A program made the position numbers and the translations under genes. Positions 32,581-46,600 of a stretch of DNA of 64,000 nucleotides are shown here, in pieces; position 1 is the first letter of the stretch; each line of letters opens with the position of its first letter. The stretch is from Marsupella aquatica. Its lineage: Eukaryota > Marchantiophyta. Location: contig OZ316896.1 of NCBI GenBank assembly GCA_973895155.1, forward strand, positions 23,064,001-23,128,000, in the 5' to 3' direction. A model generated the notes under the pieces. That model saw nothing but the letters and a program-made list of their open reading frames with translations. It did not search any database and had not been told where the DNA came from.

Positions 32581-34739
32581 AAATTAAATTAGTTCATGGA
32601 CCCCCTGGTTACATTTCTTAGGCCTTGTTTGAGTAAAAAGAATGTATGTAATACTAGCTTTAACTCAAGTTGTGAGAGTCTATTAATATGGTCCAAAATG
32701 CTATGGTATCACAGATTATTCTGATGAGATAGTTTTACAAATTTTAGGGAAAGCATAATAGAAATTAATTACCTCATCCAAATGTGATTTTGCAATCTTC
32801 TTCATAATGACCAGGAAAATAAGGGCCTTTATCTTGCGTTTTGAGAGGCTAATGTGGTCCATAATGCTCAGCTGGCATACATTAAAACACTTAAGATCTA
32901 TGAGATATTTTCACTAATTTTAGAACATTAATTAATAAACCCAAGGCACAATTTTTTTCCATTAGTTGATTTAGGCATTTAATGACACTATATTTGACCA
33001 CTGAAGTGCCCTGGGTACTCAATTTGAGTTGAGAAGATTAATTTCTCAAGATCAATTGAGATATCTGCTTTTCTCAACAAGGAACCTTAAGCTTTCTAGT
33101 AGCTGAGTCCTCTTTAGAATATTTGTCGCCCGATTTGTCAATGTACTTTCAAATAATTGGAAATCTTGGAGATTTCATTGAAGTCTGAATTTGACAAGTT
33201 TGGAATTAAAGGTTAATAGCCTCATGACCTTCACTTAGAAGATAGAGTCTGATTAGGAAAGGAAACTTGCATTGTTTAGATTAGATTTTCTCACAAAATT
33301 ACGATGGACCCGTTTAACCATGGCCTGAGCAATTTGACAGTTTTTCAACGGCCACATGGATACTTTGCTTTGCAGGCCAAAATTGACAGGGTGATAATCA
33401 CACATGAATACTCTGCTTTGCAGGCCAAAATGGTAGTTTGCCTAAATTACAAAAGACTAAAAATCTTACTCCATGTGCTAGTTACACTTTATCAAGTTAG
33501 TATTAGTTATTGTTTATTATATGAAAATGCTTTTCAAATTTTTGAATTTAATTTTGGAAGGTACCTCTCTGGGTCGGTAATGAGAAGATTTAGAGAGGCT
33601 GACAGATACCGATTGACAGTACTTTACTTATGTGGTCACTTTACAGTACTTTACTTATGTGGTCACTGCAATTGAATTGGACGATGTGGGCTAAGTTAGC
33701 TAAGAACTTTTGGAAGCTACCGAAAAATTCAGGACCTTCAAATGTCCACCTCCGTCAGATGATCGCCAATTTTTCGCGGTGCATATGCGGCAATCCCTTG
33801 GCCTCGAACATTGTCTAGTCAGAATTGCAACAATAATGACACAATTTCACTATTGAAATCATCCTTTGACGAACTCGTGTGCAGAAATATGGTCCTAATA
33901 GAGGGAAGAGATCAGCAATTGAATGCACAATGATGGGAAAGATGTTGCCGCCCCACAACTCACCACCGTCGCCAAAACCGTTACTTAGCTAAGGAGAATT
34001 TAAAGCCAAAATCCAAGGGGAAGATTGTGGCAAGTTTTCGACAGTCTAGAGTTGATAGTAGTAAAGTTGGCACTGCCAAACTCAAACTGGGGGGAACGTT
34101 GCCAAACCAAAGACACAAACAATGCAGAAGGCTAAGCGGGACTCCACAGCATAGTTTATTGATTTTAATAGGGAAATGCCACATTTACAAAAGATTACAA
34201 AAGGGACATATACATATTGCAATGTGAATTGGACTAGACAAAAACTGCTTTGGCCGAGGTGCACCCCGGGGGTGCACCAGACACAAGCAATAACGAAGGA
34301 TTGTTACCTCACAACAAGTTTAGTGAGGTAACCAAACAAGTGTTTGGGAGAGTACAACAGTGAAATTGAATGATTGAGTGGATACTCCTCAAAGGGACAT
34401 CTACTACATTGATTTCAGATGATCAGATTTAGAGAGGCTGACAGATATCGATTGACAGTACTTTACTTCTGTGGTCACTGCAATTGAATTGGACGATGTG
34501 GGCTAAGTTAGCTAAGAACTTTTCATTGGAAGCTACCGAAAAATTCAGGACATTCAAATGTCCACCTCCGTCAGATGATCGCCAATTTTTCGCGGTGCAT
34601 ATGCGGCAATCCCTTGGCCTCGAAACATTGTCTAGTCAGAATTGCAACAATAATGACACAATTTCACTATTGAAATCATCCTTTGACGAACTCGTGTGCA
34701 GAAATATGCTTGCAATGGAATTCATGAACCGAATCAAAG
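32581..34739. repeat. Gene-poor stretch with local duplication and hairpins
   Basis: 33590-33890 and 34425-34700 are near-identical direct copies. The second reads as a short ORF (34484-34747, FKCPPPSDDRQFFAVHMRQS) of no recognised family that runs across the start of duplication copy 2. A 21-bp palindrome (GGTGCACCCCGGGGGTGCACC is centred near 34268) and a hairpin GTTACCTCAC/GTGAGGTAAC (34303-34332) lie between. The rest is AT-rich without a gene. Confidence 0.6.
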
Positions 34740-36886
34740 GCCAATGACACGTTGGCCCGCACGTTGGTGAGAAGACGATGTCAAGGAGTGAGAGCCTCCC
34801 TACCCCGATCCTGTTGAAGGACCCGGACCCATTAGTTAACGGCAGTGACGGGTATCCGAGGGTAGCCACCTGAACACCAAGTCTCAGAGACCAATGAGGC
34901 CATCTATGGAACATGAAGAGCCAGGTGAGTCAACGAGACAAACATACTCTATATAATGATCAGGTCGACACTTTCAAGTTTCAACATTCTAAAGGGATGG
35001 TGGTCCTTCTAGATTGGTACGGTCGGAATGATCGATTGACCGGCACTAGCTTACGTACTTAAACAACATTTCATGCCAGGAGTCGGATACTTGGCGAATC
35101 GGAGGTAGTATGAAAACACTAGGGTACATAGTCAGAGGCAGTAGATGGATTGCAGCTGAGAAAGTCAGTCTCTGGCCGGCCTGCATTGAGAGGCAGTAGA
35201 TGGATTCGAGCTGAGAAAGGAACTCATGCATACAAGGCCAGGTCTCGACCAAACTTACACTATATCACCTATGCCTCCCAAAAAGTCTGTCACCCTTTTA
35301 CAAAAGGAGAAAAAAACCTGAGCCAATCTTCGCCCCTAGTCAAAAATTGATTTTTTTGGCACCTTAAAATACACCCATACATCGCTCTTATCAAATTTCT
35401 GCCGTAAGTTCAAGTTGCCCAACCTATCCGAAATGAGAATTTTTCACACTCTTGGTAAGAGATAGCTTAGTATAGGGTTGAGTGATCCCTTATGTACGCC
35501 CGTATGTATGAAATGCAGGATGAAAATAATGTCAATTTTTATTTTGAACATGAGGATAAAAATAACATAGTCTAACAACACATTGGCAAGACTGAAAAAT
35601 AAATGTTGACACCTTATCTAATTAAGGCAGATTGAAACGAAAATACATAACAAAAATTTCAATAAAACAAATTTAAACCTGAGTACCCCAAACTAGGTAA
35701 CATCAGAATCATCTTGTCTAGCTTATTTGAATGACTTGCTGTATATCTTTATTAATGTCATTCTGGTCCATCCTCTATGCGGGACTCTATGGTGGGAACC
35801 CTTCTTGCTACCTTGTCTTATTTGAACTACTGCTCAAAGCCTATATCTCAATATTAAATATTCTAGTAACCATTTCTAAAGAGATCCTAAAACAGACATC
35901 TTTGAGTAGGCTCAAATTTGTTCAGTAGGGTTTTTGATCTTTTCTAGTGGTTGAATATTCTCTGGGTTTCTCGCTCTTCCTTGGTTTTCCCCTTTGCCTA
36001 TGGTAGCTCTTTTTCTTTTTTTCTCGTTTTGTGATACTATACTATACTATACTATACTATACTATACTATACTATACTATACTATACTATACTAGAGACT
36101 CAAATGTGTGAAATGTGTGAAACGTGTCCATCTTCGTCGGTGAAAGCTGTAGGAAGGAAATATGTAGCTCCCTGGCTATTGTTAGAAGACATCCAGAGTC
36201 CCAATAAGTTCGTGAAGGACCATGGGTTATCTCGAAAATTGAAGGACCGTCTCTTCTCTGTGTTGACTGCACGCCTTGTCAAACGGACCTGGCCCCGGCC
36301 CGAATCCACTGGATTCCATGCCAGGACCTTGTAGAAACCATCCCACTATTAAAGGCTCAGACCTCTGCTGAGAACCATATCGGTCTGCCTTGATCACCTA
36401 CACAATCGTGATAATGCAGCTTTCATTCTTGAGCTGCTCACTACACTGGATGCATGCAGACGACTAGCTGGTGTACCTTGGTTTTGATATTTCAGCGTGT
36501 TTAGTTCTTGAGTAATGTGGCTTCTGATCGAACGATTTGTGTGATCGATCAATCACAACAAAAATCGTCAGGCTGCGTGGTTTCTCTTTCTAGTCTGCCT
36601 TTCAGGACACAACAACGAGCCGTGAATAGTTAGTTCGTTCGTGATTGCGAAGCGAATCTGAAGGGAAGAGGCTGAGGTCAGGCTTCCTCCATTGAGCAAC
36701 AGTCACATATTGGTGCTTTGAGGAATTCCTTCCCCAAGAAAGCATCCCTTTAAGCTCAACGAGTTTTTCACTGCAGATTCATCCGGCTCGACGTAGCAGC
36801 TGTGAGTTACTTAGGAGCCTATCGAGAGGAGCACAACCTCCAGTAAACCTTCGCCCAGGGTGGTTCGCCCAGGGTGGAGCGGGGCA

Positions 36887-39211
36887 ATGGAGGTCCCCTT
36901 GCTGTGGATATTGGTGTGGTGTACGATCCCCTTAGCTTTCATGTTCCCGGCAGTTGTGCACGGCGACCCAATTAAGGTAACCTTCGATCACTGCCGGAAT
37001 TCAACCTCCTTGCTTGATCCACTGCGCGGCAATTCCTCAGAATCCATCCCGTGCTGTCCCGTCATGCCAACTAGGCCGATCGTCAACGGGCCGCCTCCTC
37101 TATTGACGGAACACATCAGAGTTAGACAAGCTGCGCAATGCACGGATGCAGCTTACGCTGCAAAGCTCAACAAGGCGTATGCGTTGATGCGGGCGCTGCC
37201 AGAAGATGACCCACGTTCCTTCTCTCAGCAATGGCAGCTTCACTGCTCTTACTGCGGGGGTGCATTCTTGACCGTTAACAGCAGTGGATCTCCTCAGGGA
37301 ATCGACATCCACTGGAGCTGGCTATTCTATCCATGGCACAGGTACGTCAAATCATTACCTGCACCACTACACCAATGTCATCGATTCCAGACCAGTCTAG
37401 TCCTTGAAACATTCAGGAGCTGTTACAAAAAGTAATGTTTCAATTGAAGGATAAATTAGACAGGTTCACAGATGTTTGCGGGTACGTAGTCGCTACAATG
37501 ATTTTTCCTTACAGGGTTAATTACGATTCTCAAGGAAGTTTGAATTCGATCTCGATCACTGAGAAGCTGATAAGTGTTGCAACTAATGAATATATGCAGG
37601 TGGTACTTGTACTTCCACGAGAGGATCCTGCAGTCGCTCCTGGGAGACCCCGACTTCAGCCTCACTTACTGGAACTGGGATGCTCCCTACAGTGTAGGAG
37701 ATGGGTCTTCCAAGAATGGAGCTTGCCTGAAACAGGGACATGATTTCCCAGCCTTCTACGCCGACAATTCCTCCGCCGCATACGATGTCAATCGATCTGC
37801 GAATGCGAAGGGATATGGCCGTCTGCACTTCCCCGATGTCAGTTACACCCCTGTCACACCTGCAATAACACAGGTTCTCTTCAACGCATCTGGAGAAGAC
37901 ATCATTGAAAGTAATCTGAACATATTGTACCAAGCATTGGTGAGCGGCGGAACATCGAAAGAAACCTTCATGGGTCGGCCATATCGCGCAGGAAACGCGG
38001 CAGGTGTGTATATAAACCGATCGATTTGACTGAGAAAACTCTCCACATAAGCTACTTTAAGCCAGCCATAAAGAAAACAAGACTTTCTACCATCCCTAGG
38101 TAGCGTTAGTTACAAACAATTTGACTCTTTCCTAAAGAGCTTACTCGAATCATATCTTGAGCGCTTGCAATCCCAACGATGTCGGCTAACTCTTGTTGGT
38201 TTTGAATTCACAGGCACTGGAGGCCCAAATGGAGGTGCTGGAACGCTAGAAAATGGCGCTCACTCTGGTGTTCATTCCTGGGTCGGAACAGACCCGCCAG
38301 GCAACGACATGGGCCAGCTTTCACGCTCAAGCCGTGACCCTGCCTTCTTCGCTCATCATATCAACCTCGATCGTATGTGGCAGGTACGTCAGTTAATTAG
38401 CTCGAGATAATTGATTATCGAATACAGATCGATGTCATTAATTTCTATGGTCATGGACTGATTAAATTTTGCAGAATTATGTTGATTGTTCAGCTCGGGA
38501 AAGCTGATATATTTCCGTGGTTGGCTGAAACAGGTATGGAAAGATATCGGGCCAGTACTAGGTCAGACTCATGAGGACTACTCGGACCCTGACTTTCTGA
38601 ATGCTGAGTTTCTGTTCTACGATGAAAACAAGGATCTGAGAAGAGTGAAGGTAGGAGACTCGTTAGACTCGAAAAAGTTGGGATATGTTTATCAAGGCGC
38701 TAATGATGCACCATGGGTCTTCTTCAACACTACCAAGTGTAATAAGCTTAGCTACAACGAACTTATTGCCCAAGCCGAAAGCTTGCCAGTGCCAAGCAAA
38801 GACTCGAGAGGATACTACCACCTGAACGGCGGTAAGACATTCACTATGGTGGTGGAAAGACCAGAGAATCCACACGGCCTTGAAGAGTTCCTCACCATTG
38901 ATGGAATCAAACTCGACAGAACTCGGAACACAGGGTTTGACGTGTTTGTGGATTGGGTGAACCCGACCGAGCATTCAGTGCCAACCAAATGCGCTGAATT
39001 CTCTGGGAGATTCACCAACTTGGTTCAGAGCCGATCTGCTACTGAAGGGAAACCGGATTTGGACTGGAAGCAAAGTATTTCCAGAACACTAGATGATATT
39101 GAAGCTCCAGCAGGCCCTTCAAAGGTCGTCATCACTCTAGTGCCTATGTATCGAAAGGAAGACCCAGATGAGACCTTGATCAAATTCAAATTCATCACGA
39201 TTGACATTTGA
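36887..39211 (+). CDS. Polyphenol oxidase (tyrosinase/catechol oxidase type), copy 2
   Basis: Exons 36887-37341, 37600-38003, 38214-38383 and 38534-39211, corresponding one to one with copy 1. The predicted 568-residue product appears identical to copy 1, with signal peptide, all six copper-binding His contexts (LHCSYC, PWHR, FHERIL; GVHSWVG, AHHINLD) and both plant C-terminal regions. Sequence 5' and 3' of the gene is also identical, so both copies should be regulated alike unless the shorter TACTA repeat upstream matters. It converges on the complete FUSC gene. Confidence 0.93.
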
Positions 39212-40195
39212 AGAAGGCCGACTTCAGTGACGATATATCTATACGCGATTATTAAACTTCATCGTAGAATCGTACGATGATGAATGATTTGTCGTTTCTC
39301 CTCACCTACATATATATATATATATTTAAATCTCCAGAGAGCCAGAATGGCTCACACAAGTAGACCTTTGACATTTAGCATCACCGCTTTTTCACGTTCC
39401 TGATAAATTCAGCTACATCAATTAAATGGGTAGAGTTTCACTAGATCCTACATTTGATTGGCGAAAAAAATCAGTGCACAATTGGGCAGAGTTTCTATGG
39501 ATTTTCTAGATTATTTGTGCCTAAGTAAGCAATAGACAGAGAATGATTAGGACTTCAATAAATTATACAATTTCTGGCTAAAGTTTCTTAATGATCAAAT
39601 TAAGGAGAACTATCATTTTCTAACCAAAAGAAAGATTAACAACTCAGCCATTCGCATCAAAAACAATCTCTTGGCAAGAAATGGAACAGCTCAGTCATTC
39701 GCGCACCTCTCAGTGCTCCAGACTGTGTTCGCATTTTACTAACGGTATGTAAACTGTTGTACTTAGAACCCTCGATAGAATCTAAGCTCTCGGTCAAAAT
39801 TTATTTAGCGTGTGTAGTGATTGAACGCACAAGAAGGAAAACTCTCTGTTTGTCACCGTTCATCGTTCGTAAGTAGCATCCCTGTTCCGGTGTTTGTTGG
39901 CATTTTTTGTTTGGAGCGCACAACGTACCGTAATTTCTTGTTACCGATTCGCCATCCCAGTAGGGTCTAGGTCACCTAAACAATGGTCAGATTGTCAAAG
40001 ACGTGGACCACCCCATGAAGAGAATCCGTAATCTGTGGTTGGAATAGAGTTGTCTCATCGTGCATCTCTTTCGTACCAGTGAATAACATGATTGCATTTT
40101 GAAAGGGAGTGGTGACGATGCGAGTTTTGTCATGTTTTGTTCCAATTTTGGAGATTAGATCGTGAAGAATAGTTCCTGCTTCATGAACTTAGCTG
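39212..40195. other. Spacer between polyphenol oxidase copy 2 and FUSC gene
   Basis: Copy of 4483-5466, including the FUSC 5'-flank remnant at 39629-39740. No gene. Confidence 0.7.
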
Positions 40196-43100
40196 TCATC
40201 GTCGATTCCCGTTTTTTAAAACCTCGGGAAATGTTTCACTTAATTCTATGACACTCCATTGGTTCTCGAAATGGAGGAGTTCATGCACTGCATTCTCAAG
40301 TTCCACTGTCTCTCCCAAGAGGGACTTGAGGCTGAAAGTGAGAGCACTGAAGGAGAGCATTGCCGAGTTACTGAGCAATGATCCAGCCGGATTTTCCCTC
40401 TTCGCTGCAATGAATCCAGAAACTACCTCCTCATAGCGGCCCTCAAAGGCCTCCATAGTTGACTGCATACTCAGAGGAGTTCCATCAATAGCTCGCTGCG
40501 TGCACTGCAGGAGCAAGAGAGGGTGGACATGACCAGCCAATTCGCGAAGATCGCCCATGGATCGCGAACCTTGAGTTGGTCCCAGCCCCTTTTCTTCGTC
40601 ATCCACCCACGTCCATTTCTTGCTCAAGTGAACAATGTTGTGTTTCTTGACCTGTAATACCCGTTGGAGAAGATCTAAGGATGACAAAACTTCGTCTTCC
40701 AAAGCAACTAAAGATGTTTGAAGAGGCCCCACTAACATCTCGATCTGCTCCTTCAAGCAGTCTTCAGTTGCTGCGTGTAATGAACAAACCATGAAGAACA
40801 AGAGATCGAGCATGCGTCCTTGTATGTGGTTAAGCTTGGAATAGATCTCCATAGGGAATGGAACATTCCACAAATCTGGTTCCATGATTGCCTCACTTTG
40901 TAGATCAGCTTGCTCGGCAAAGCTGGCCCTTAGCTCTTGCTCAAGCTTTTTGATCCCTTGCACTACCATCCGACGATGTTTGGGACAATAGTTCCCTGTG
41001 TATGCAGCAATCACACTCGCAACACAGTCTCTCAAACCCGTCAAACTCGAAACAAGATTCTCTCTACATAGGGATTTTGCTCTGTTTGGCCACACGACTA
41101 TCTCCACAATGACCAAACTCAAGACCCCAATGAAATTTTCTACTATACGAACTAAGGCAAATTCTTGAATGCTATTGACCTTAACACGGGCTGGACCTAA
41201 CATAATTATGGCTGCGGTCAGCCCAGCAATTACTCCAGCAGGTCCAAATATCCTGCAGAAACGGAGATAGCTTAGGAGTGTGACCCATGGAATCAAAGAA
41301 ATAAGGATCAGGTAAGGATGATTATGCGTGATCAATATCGCCAAATAGCCATAGATAGCCCCGAGAGCTGTTCCTTGCAGACGAAGGCTCCCCATCCGAA
41401 ACGAACCCCCTTGATTCTCTTGAACGATAAACCCGATCGAGATATTGGCCCAGAATGCATACTTCGTGTTGTATTTAATCCCACCAACAGCTGCCATGGA
41501 CATGGCCAGCGATATCTTGAAAGCCCGAACAAACTGGACACGATCCAACTTCAAGCCATGATCTCTCAGCCATTTCAGGCACGTCTCCCACCTCGTCATT
41601 CTGGGAAGCTGATATTCGCAGCCACAGCTAGTTGGTGCACCCAATTCGTTGCCACCCGACTTACGTGATTCGCCACCTTTGTTAGATGGTGATCGTTCCA
41701 GATTGTTGCTTGTCAGGCTCTGCTCGAGGGTGCGAATTCGATGACCGGAAGTGGCGATTTGGTGCATCCTATTGGCTATCTTACCAGAATCAACCATGTT
41801 CATTGTCTCGATGAAGAACATTCTCAAGTTGAATAGAAAGAAGTATGTAGGCACCATAGTACGGAGCAACTGCTTAATGTTTTCGTTTGCAGAATAGCCG
41901 TGGGGATTGGGACTAGCAAGCAGCTCATCCAAAGATTGGTCCTCTGCTTTATCTTTGTAGTAGGTCTCCACCCTGGCCAACATGATAACGTCCTCCAGTA
42001 ACCCAAATTCTGCTTTAGCCTCCTCCAAGCGCTCCTGCTTCTCAAGCAAAACGGCCTCTGACTTAGATAGTTTGGTGGTCAGCTCAAGAATGGCCTTACT
42101 TTTATCACCAATTCTCTTAACGGGGCCCTTAAGAATGGAACTCATTATTCCAGGAGTCAGTAAAATGGTGCCAGACTGCAATGCCAAAGTCATCCCCAAG
42201 AGATGTAATCGAAGGCCATTTAGCCCCTTCACCATACGTTTGAAGGTTAGAATCAATCCAAAACCTCTTAATTCCCAGATAGCATGCACCTGATTCATTA
42301 CGTGCCGCACATGATCAGAAAGATATCCTTTGTCACCGTACGAGCACTCTTGATGAGAATAGAGTCACTATCGGCTACGATTTGCGAAGGGTTTACCCCA
42401 AAACAGTACCAGCTGGTCACGCATTCGAAAATTCTCTCTAGCTCTCTGTTGATCGAGGCAGCATACTAAGGAAATCATGCAAAAGCGACAGAGGGCCTCT
42501 GCAGACACTCAAAAGCAAGGAGTTCTAATAGCATGTGCTCATACAAATTAATCGTCTTCACCATCCCCCACGAAGTAAGTTGCAGGAAAAAGGGCTGACA
42601 AGGTAAGGCTGAGAAAGGAAAACACTGAAAGGGGATTTCTGCCCACCTGCCTACAATTCAGCTCGCTTATGTCGTCACATGCTAATTTATAAAGCAACTT
42701 AGCATGTAGGAAAATAGATGAAAATATGCACGCCTCCCTCGTACAGAATGCCTCCACTAAACTCTGAAATAGTTCAGAGCTTCCTCTGATTGCTGACCTT
42801 GCACACATGCGAGCCTCCCAGCATGCGAGTCCAGGCACCGGTACGAGAACCGCCAGAATCGCACAAGAGACTCCGATCAAACTGGTAGCCATCAGGCGGA
42901 CTACGAAGAAGAGGCTACGACCGTTCTGCCCCGTGTGAGCCGTGATGAAAATGATTCCAATTTGCCCCAACGCCACTTTTCTGGTCATCTCACTCTTATT
43001 GTTTGGGTATGCCACAACAAAACTGGCCACAAAAATGCAGACGATAGCCGGAGCAAGCGACAGCTTGGTACCGAGCACTAACAGCACTGCAACTCCAATC

Positions 43101-43435
43101 GTCATTGCTTGAGCCATTCCGATCAAAACACCGACAACGTTCCCAAAAATTGCCCCAATACTCGACTCGACTATGTTCAAGCAAATCACTAGCGAGAAGA
43201 AGGGAATTGCTATCCATTCAGTTACGGGGGATCCATATTCTAGCATAAGACCAAGCAACAAGCAGGCCCATCCGCTCCTGGCGGCCACTCCCAACCGCCG
43301 GAAAAATATTTTGCCATATACAGATTGTAAACCCATGACCAACGCCTTGAACTTGGCCAGCACTCCCCCGGAATCTGAAATTGGTGCCGGAGAACTCTTG
43401 TCTCTGCTGGCTGCTGGATTTTCAGACGACCCCAT
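40196..43435 (-). CDS. FUSC-family membrane protein (aromatic-acid exporter-like)
   Basis: The FUSC superfamily includes bacterial aromatic carboxylic acid exporters (AaeB, YccS-like). The start is the ATG at 43435 (MGSSENPAAS); upstream in-frame codons begin with GTG. Exon 1, 43435-42647, ends NCRQ at a CAG/GTGGGC donor. Exon 2 probably starts at 42346 (CSYGDKGYLSDHV) and runs to 40196, giving about 979 residues; the acceptor is the least certain point. Exon 1 holds the first hydrophobic block (WACLLLGLMLEYG to FVASFVVAYP). Exon 2 holds a coiled-coil-like stretch (KSEAVLLEKQERLEEAKAEF), a second hydrophobic block (FVRAFKISLAMSMAAVGG to LTAAIIMLGP) and a long soluble C-terminus. That is the duplicated FUSC layout of plant members. 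The substrate is unknown. Confidence 0.85.
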
Positions 43436-43520
43436 CCTCAATGCTACTCTTTGTTCAGCTCCTCTCACCCACAGTTTGCTGAGAGCTCTCGTTCAAAAAT
43501 CATTCAAAGCAGAATCATCA

Positions 43521-43640
43521 AGAAAGATTAATAACTCAGCCATGCGCATCAGAACAATCTCCTAGCAAGAGTTGGATCAGCTCAGTCATTCGCGCACCTC
43601 TCAGTGCTCCAGACTGTCTTCTCATTTTACTTATATATAA
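43521..43640 (-). promoter_or_regulatory. 5' flank and TATA box of the FUSC gene
   Basis: TTATATATAA at 43631-43640 lies about 200 bp upstream of the ATG on the minus strand. The adjoining 43521-43631 is the sequence of which remnants remain at 4900-5011 and 39629-39740. Confidence 0.55.
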
Positions 43641-46600
43641 AGGGCCAACAGGGAGAGTACATTGTCTGGCTTCTCCAGTGACCCGTTGATTGGAGAAATT
43701 ACTCTAAATTGAGACTCTTCGAGAGCAAAAAACTCCAGTACAGTGAGATCTTTAGATGAAAAGTGAGATGCTCTCCAACCTCATTCCATGTACAACCGAA
43801 AAGCAATTCGCTTGATAGACCTCATTCCTAGAGACAGACACGTCACGCCGCCCCGAGTTTCCTCTGACAATCTCGGTCTACAGTGAGCTTCTAAAAGTGA
43901 CAATTGAGACTCGAACTGATGGGCCACCTCTAGCTGCTCTTCAAGCAGCCGTGACGATTATTTTGCGAGGATGGCTGTTCGATTATTCACCGGCCATCCT
44001 CATTCGATTCGGACCAACAGTAACCGTCTCATACAGCTCCAGGATGGTCGGGCTCGCATTCACATCAGTGTCTCTGATGAATGATTAACTCGTGACGTTC
44101 ATAGCTGCTTCAGTCGCGTCATGGATGTCGGCTACACTAGTGTGTGCTCAAAAAGCGTTACTGATTTGTCACTCAGCTTCATCAAAAGCCAACAAAAGCC
44201 AACAACAGGCAATTCACTGCCATTGCTTTCGTGGATCTCCGTGAGAATCGGAAACATTTGGTCTGCTGTCGATTGATGATTAGTGGGTTTCGTCCGCTCT
44301 TGTCTGACTATATTGGCATCCAATCACGCTTGATGCCTTGATGATTTCGACTTAGGTGGGGAGAATGACACCCATAGCCTTCTCATTTTATTCCTCTGAA
44401 ATTAAATCTCGGCCATTGGAGTGGAAACTGTTGCAGCTGTTGGTTGTACAAGAACTGGGGCCATACACGTATGGATCTACCAATCCTACACGCCAAGGAG
44501 TGGGCCCAAGTGGAGAGCTTATTTTGTCTAAACTTTTAGGAGGGCTTTACAAAAACACGAGCTTCGGGTAACTTTAAGGTCCATCGCAGACACTAAAGCT
44601 AAAATACATGAGCCAAGTATGTCAGGTTTAGAGATACTGGATACAAGGACTTGAGTATATAGAAAACAATGACACATCAGCAAAGGGCTGAACAGAGTAC
44701 TATAAAGGAATATAAACTCACCGTTGAGGGCCAGCATTGTACAGTCCTCTACCTCTCATTTTTACATGAATGATATCTAGAGCTTACTCAAATTTAACAA
44801 TTACCCCCTAGAGTCTTTGGGCTTGGAGCACTCAATACCTGTGGCAAAGATTGCAAGAAAGGTGCTGTCTCTAAAAGTAAGAATATCTAAGGGCCTGTAC
44901 ACTAACTGAGCTGAGTTGAGGACATATTTTGCCATGAAAATTTAATATACTTGCCCCATTCCTTGTGCAGCATAGTTAACTTTGGATACTCAGCATCCTA
45001 AGTAATGACATGGCAACTCAATTCCCATTTCTAGACCACCTCCAGGGGTGGTTCTGAGAGATGTCCTATGTTTTAGGGAGGTATTTTATGGTGCAAGTAA
45101 AAAGGAATTTTGATAGCGAGGAGAGTGTTGTTAGGGAGTACTACTGGTTTTTAATTTCTTTTGGTTCTTGCTGCCTTTTATATATTTTAGTGTATTTCTA
45201 GGACTCCATATGGCTAGTAAGCTCGCAAGTCAAAAGAGAAGTCCAAAAATTGGATGTTATCAACAAAGTTTTGGTTGGCTAGGGACTAACTTTGCCAGTG
45301 AAGTGATTTTTTTTAACTCATAACAGTCAAAACATTTCCTGTTTTTTGCATGCTACAAATACCCTGTTTTAGGGGCAGGTGAAACGTGCATTAAGTTTTG
45401 GTATGGATTCTAAATTCCCGACAGCACGTTAATCTTGGCATTCAGTCTGGTACTCCTTTGGTTTTGGTCTACCTGGCTTACGTGAAACACCCCTAGATAA
45501 ACGAGGAATCCAAAATTTAGAGTAGCTTTACAAGACTGGGTCTGAATTTGGGAATTTAAATCTTAGACCATCTTAGTAGGTGATTAGTTTATTTTGGCTG
45601 TGTGGCCAGCTTATTTTGTGTGTTTATCTCTAAACTTGGAACCCACGTTTAGAGATCAGGTGGCCCCCTAACCCAGAATCTGCATTTGACTCACTTTAAA
45701 TGCAAAAACTCCTTACGAAAGATGCAGCCCCCTAACCCAGAATCTGTGTTTGACTCACTTTAAATGCAAAAACTCCTTACAAAAGAGGCGGGTGCAAAAA
45801 GCGAAGTTACATATAGTATACAGCATTCATCCCGGAACATGCTTGATATTTTGTCTTGTAGTGAAATGTAAATAGATAAAATATAAGAGAGTAGAACTAG
45901 AATACATATTAAGTGTGATTGTGATCAAATCTACAACTATAATAAGGGATCACTACTTTTTTTGTCCTCCATCTCAATACAAAGAAGCTCATGGGCGGGA
46001 GAGATCCTCAGCCATTGGATTTGATTAGCTATTTTCCCAGACCATGATGGAAGAAATGTGTACCCCTAGCACATATGTGCTTCCTGCTCTCGTTCCCGCT
46101 GCCCCATAAATGCTGCTCTCGTTCCCGCTGCCCCATAAATGCCCTACCCGACTCACTATAGACTAGCTTTCCTTGCAGAGTGCAATGCACTGGCATAGGG
46201 CTCGTACTATAAATCAAGCACATACTGAGTGACCAATGAAAAGTACACTCAAAGTGCTATGACACAAAGTCGCTAGGATGTGTGCACTTATTGAATCAAT
46301 GTGCTTTATTAATGACTCAACTCAATAATGACCATAAACTTAGGAACGAAACCATGAGGACGGGTGAACTTAAGACATGTGTTCACCTTATTTAGAATCA
46401 TTTCTCTTTCTCATGAGAAGAATTAAAAACTTTGTTCAAGTGGTAGAATTAAATCATTGGTTAATTTAAGAGATAACAAAGATTAAAAATTAAGGGGGAT
46501 GCCAAAATGAGTTCAAAATTTCTTTAGAATACCAAAACTTAATGGGGTCCAGAAATAAATTAAAAATCCATATGATACAAACAATGCCCCCTTATTAATG

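Larger units (their letters stand above)
34740..41367. repeat. Segmental duplication, copy 2 (partner 1-6638)
   Basis: Direct repeat of the window start. Here the FUSC gene continues beyond the end of homology, so this copy is probably the source arrangement at its right side. The microsatellite at about 36035-36094 is 10 bp shorter than in copy 1. Confidence 0.95.
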
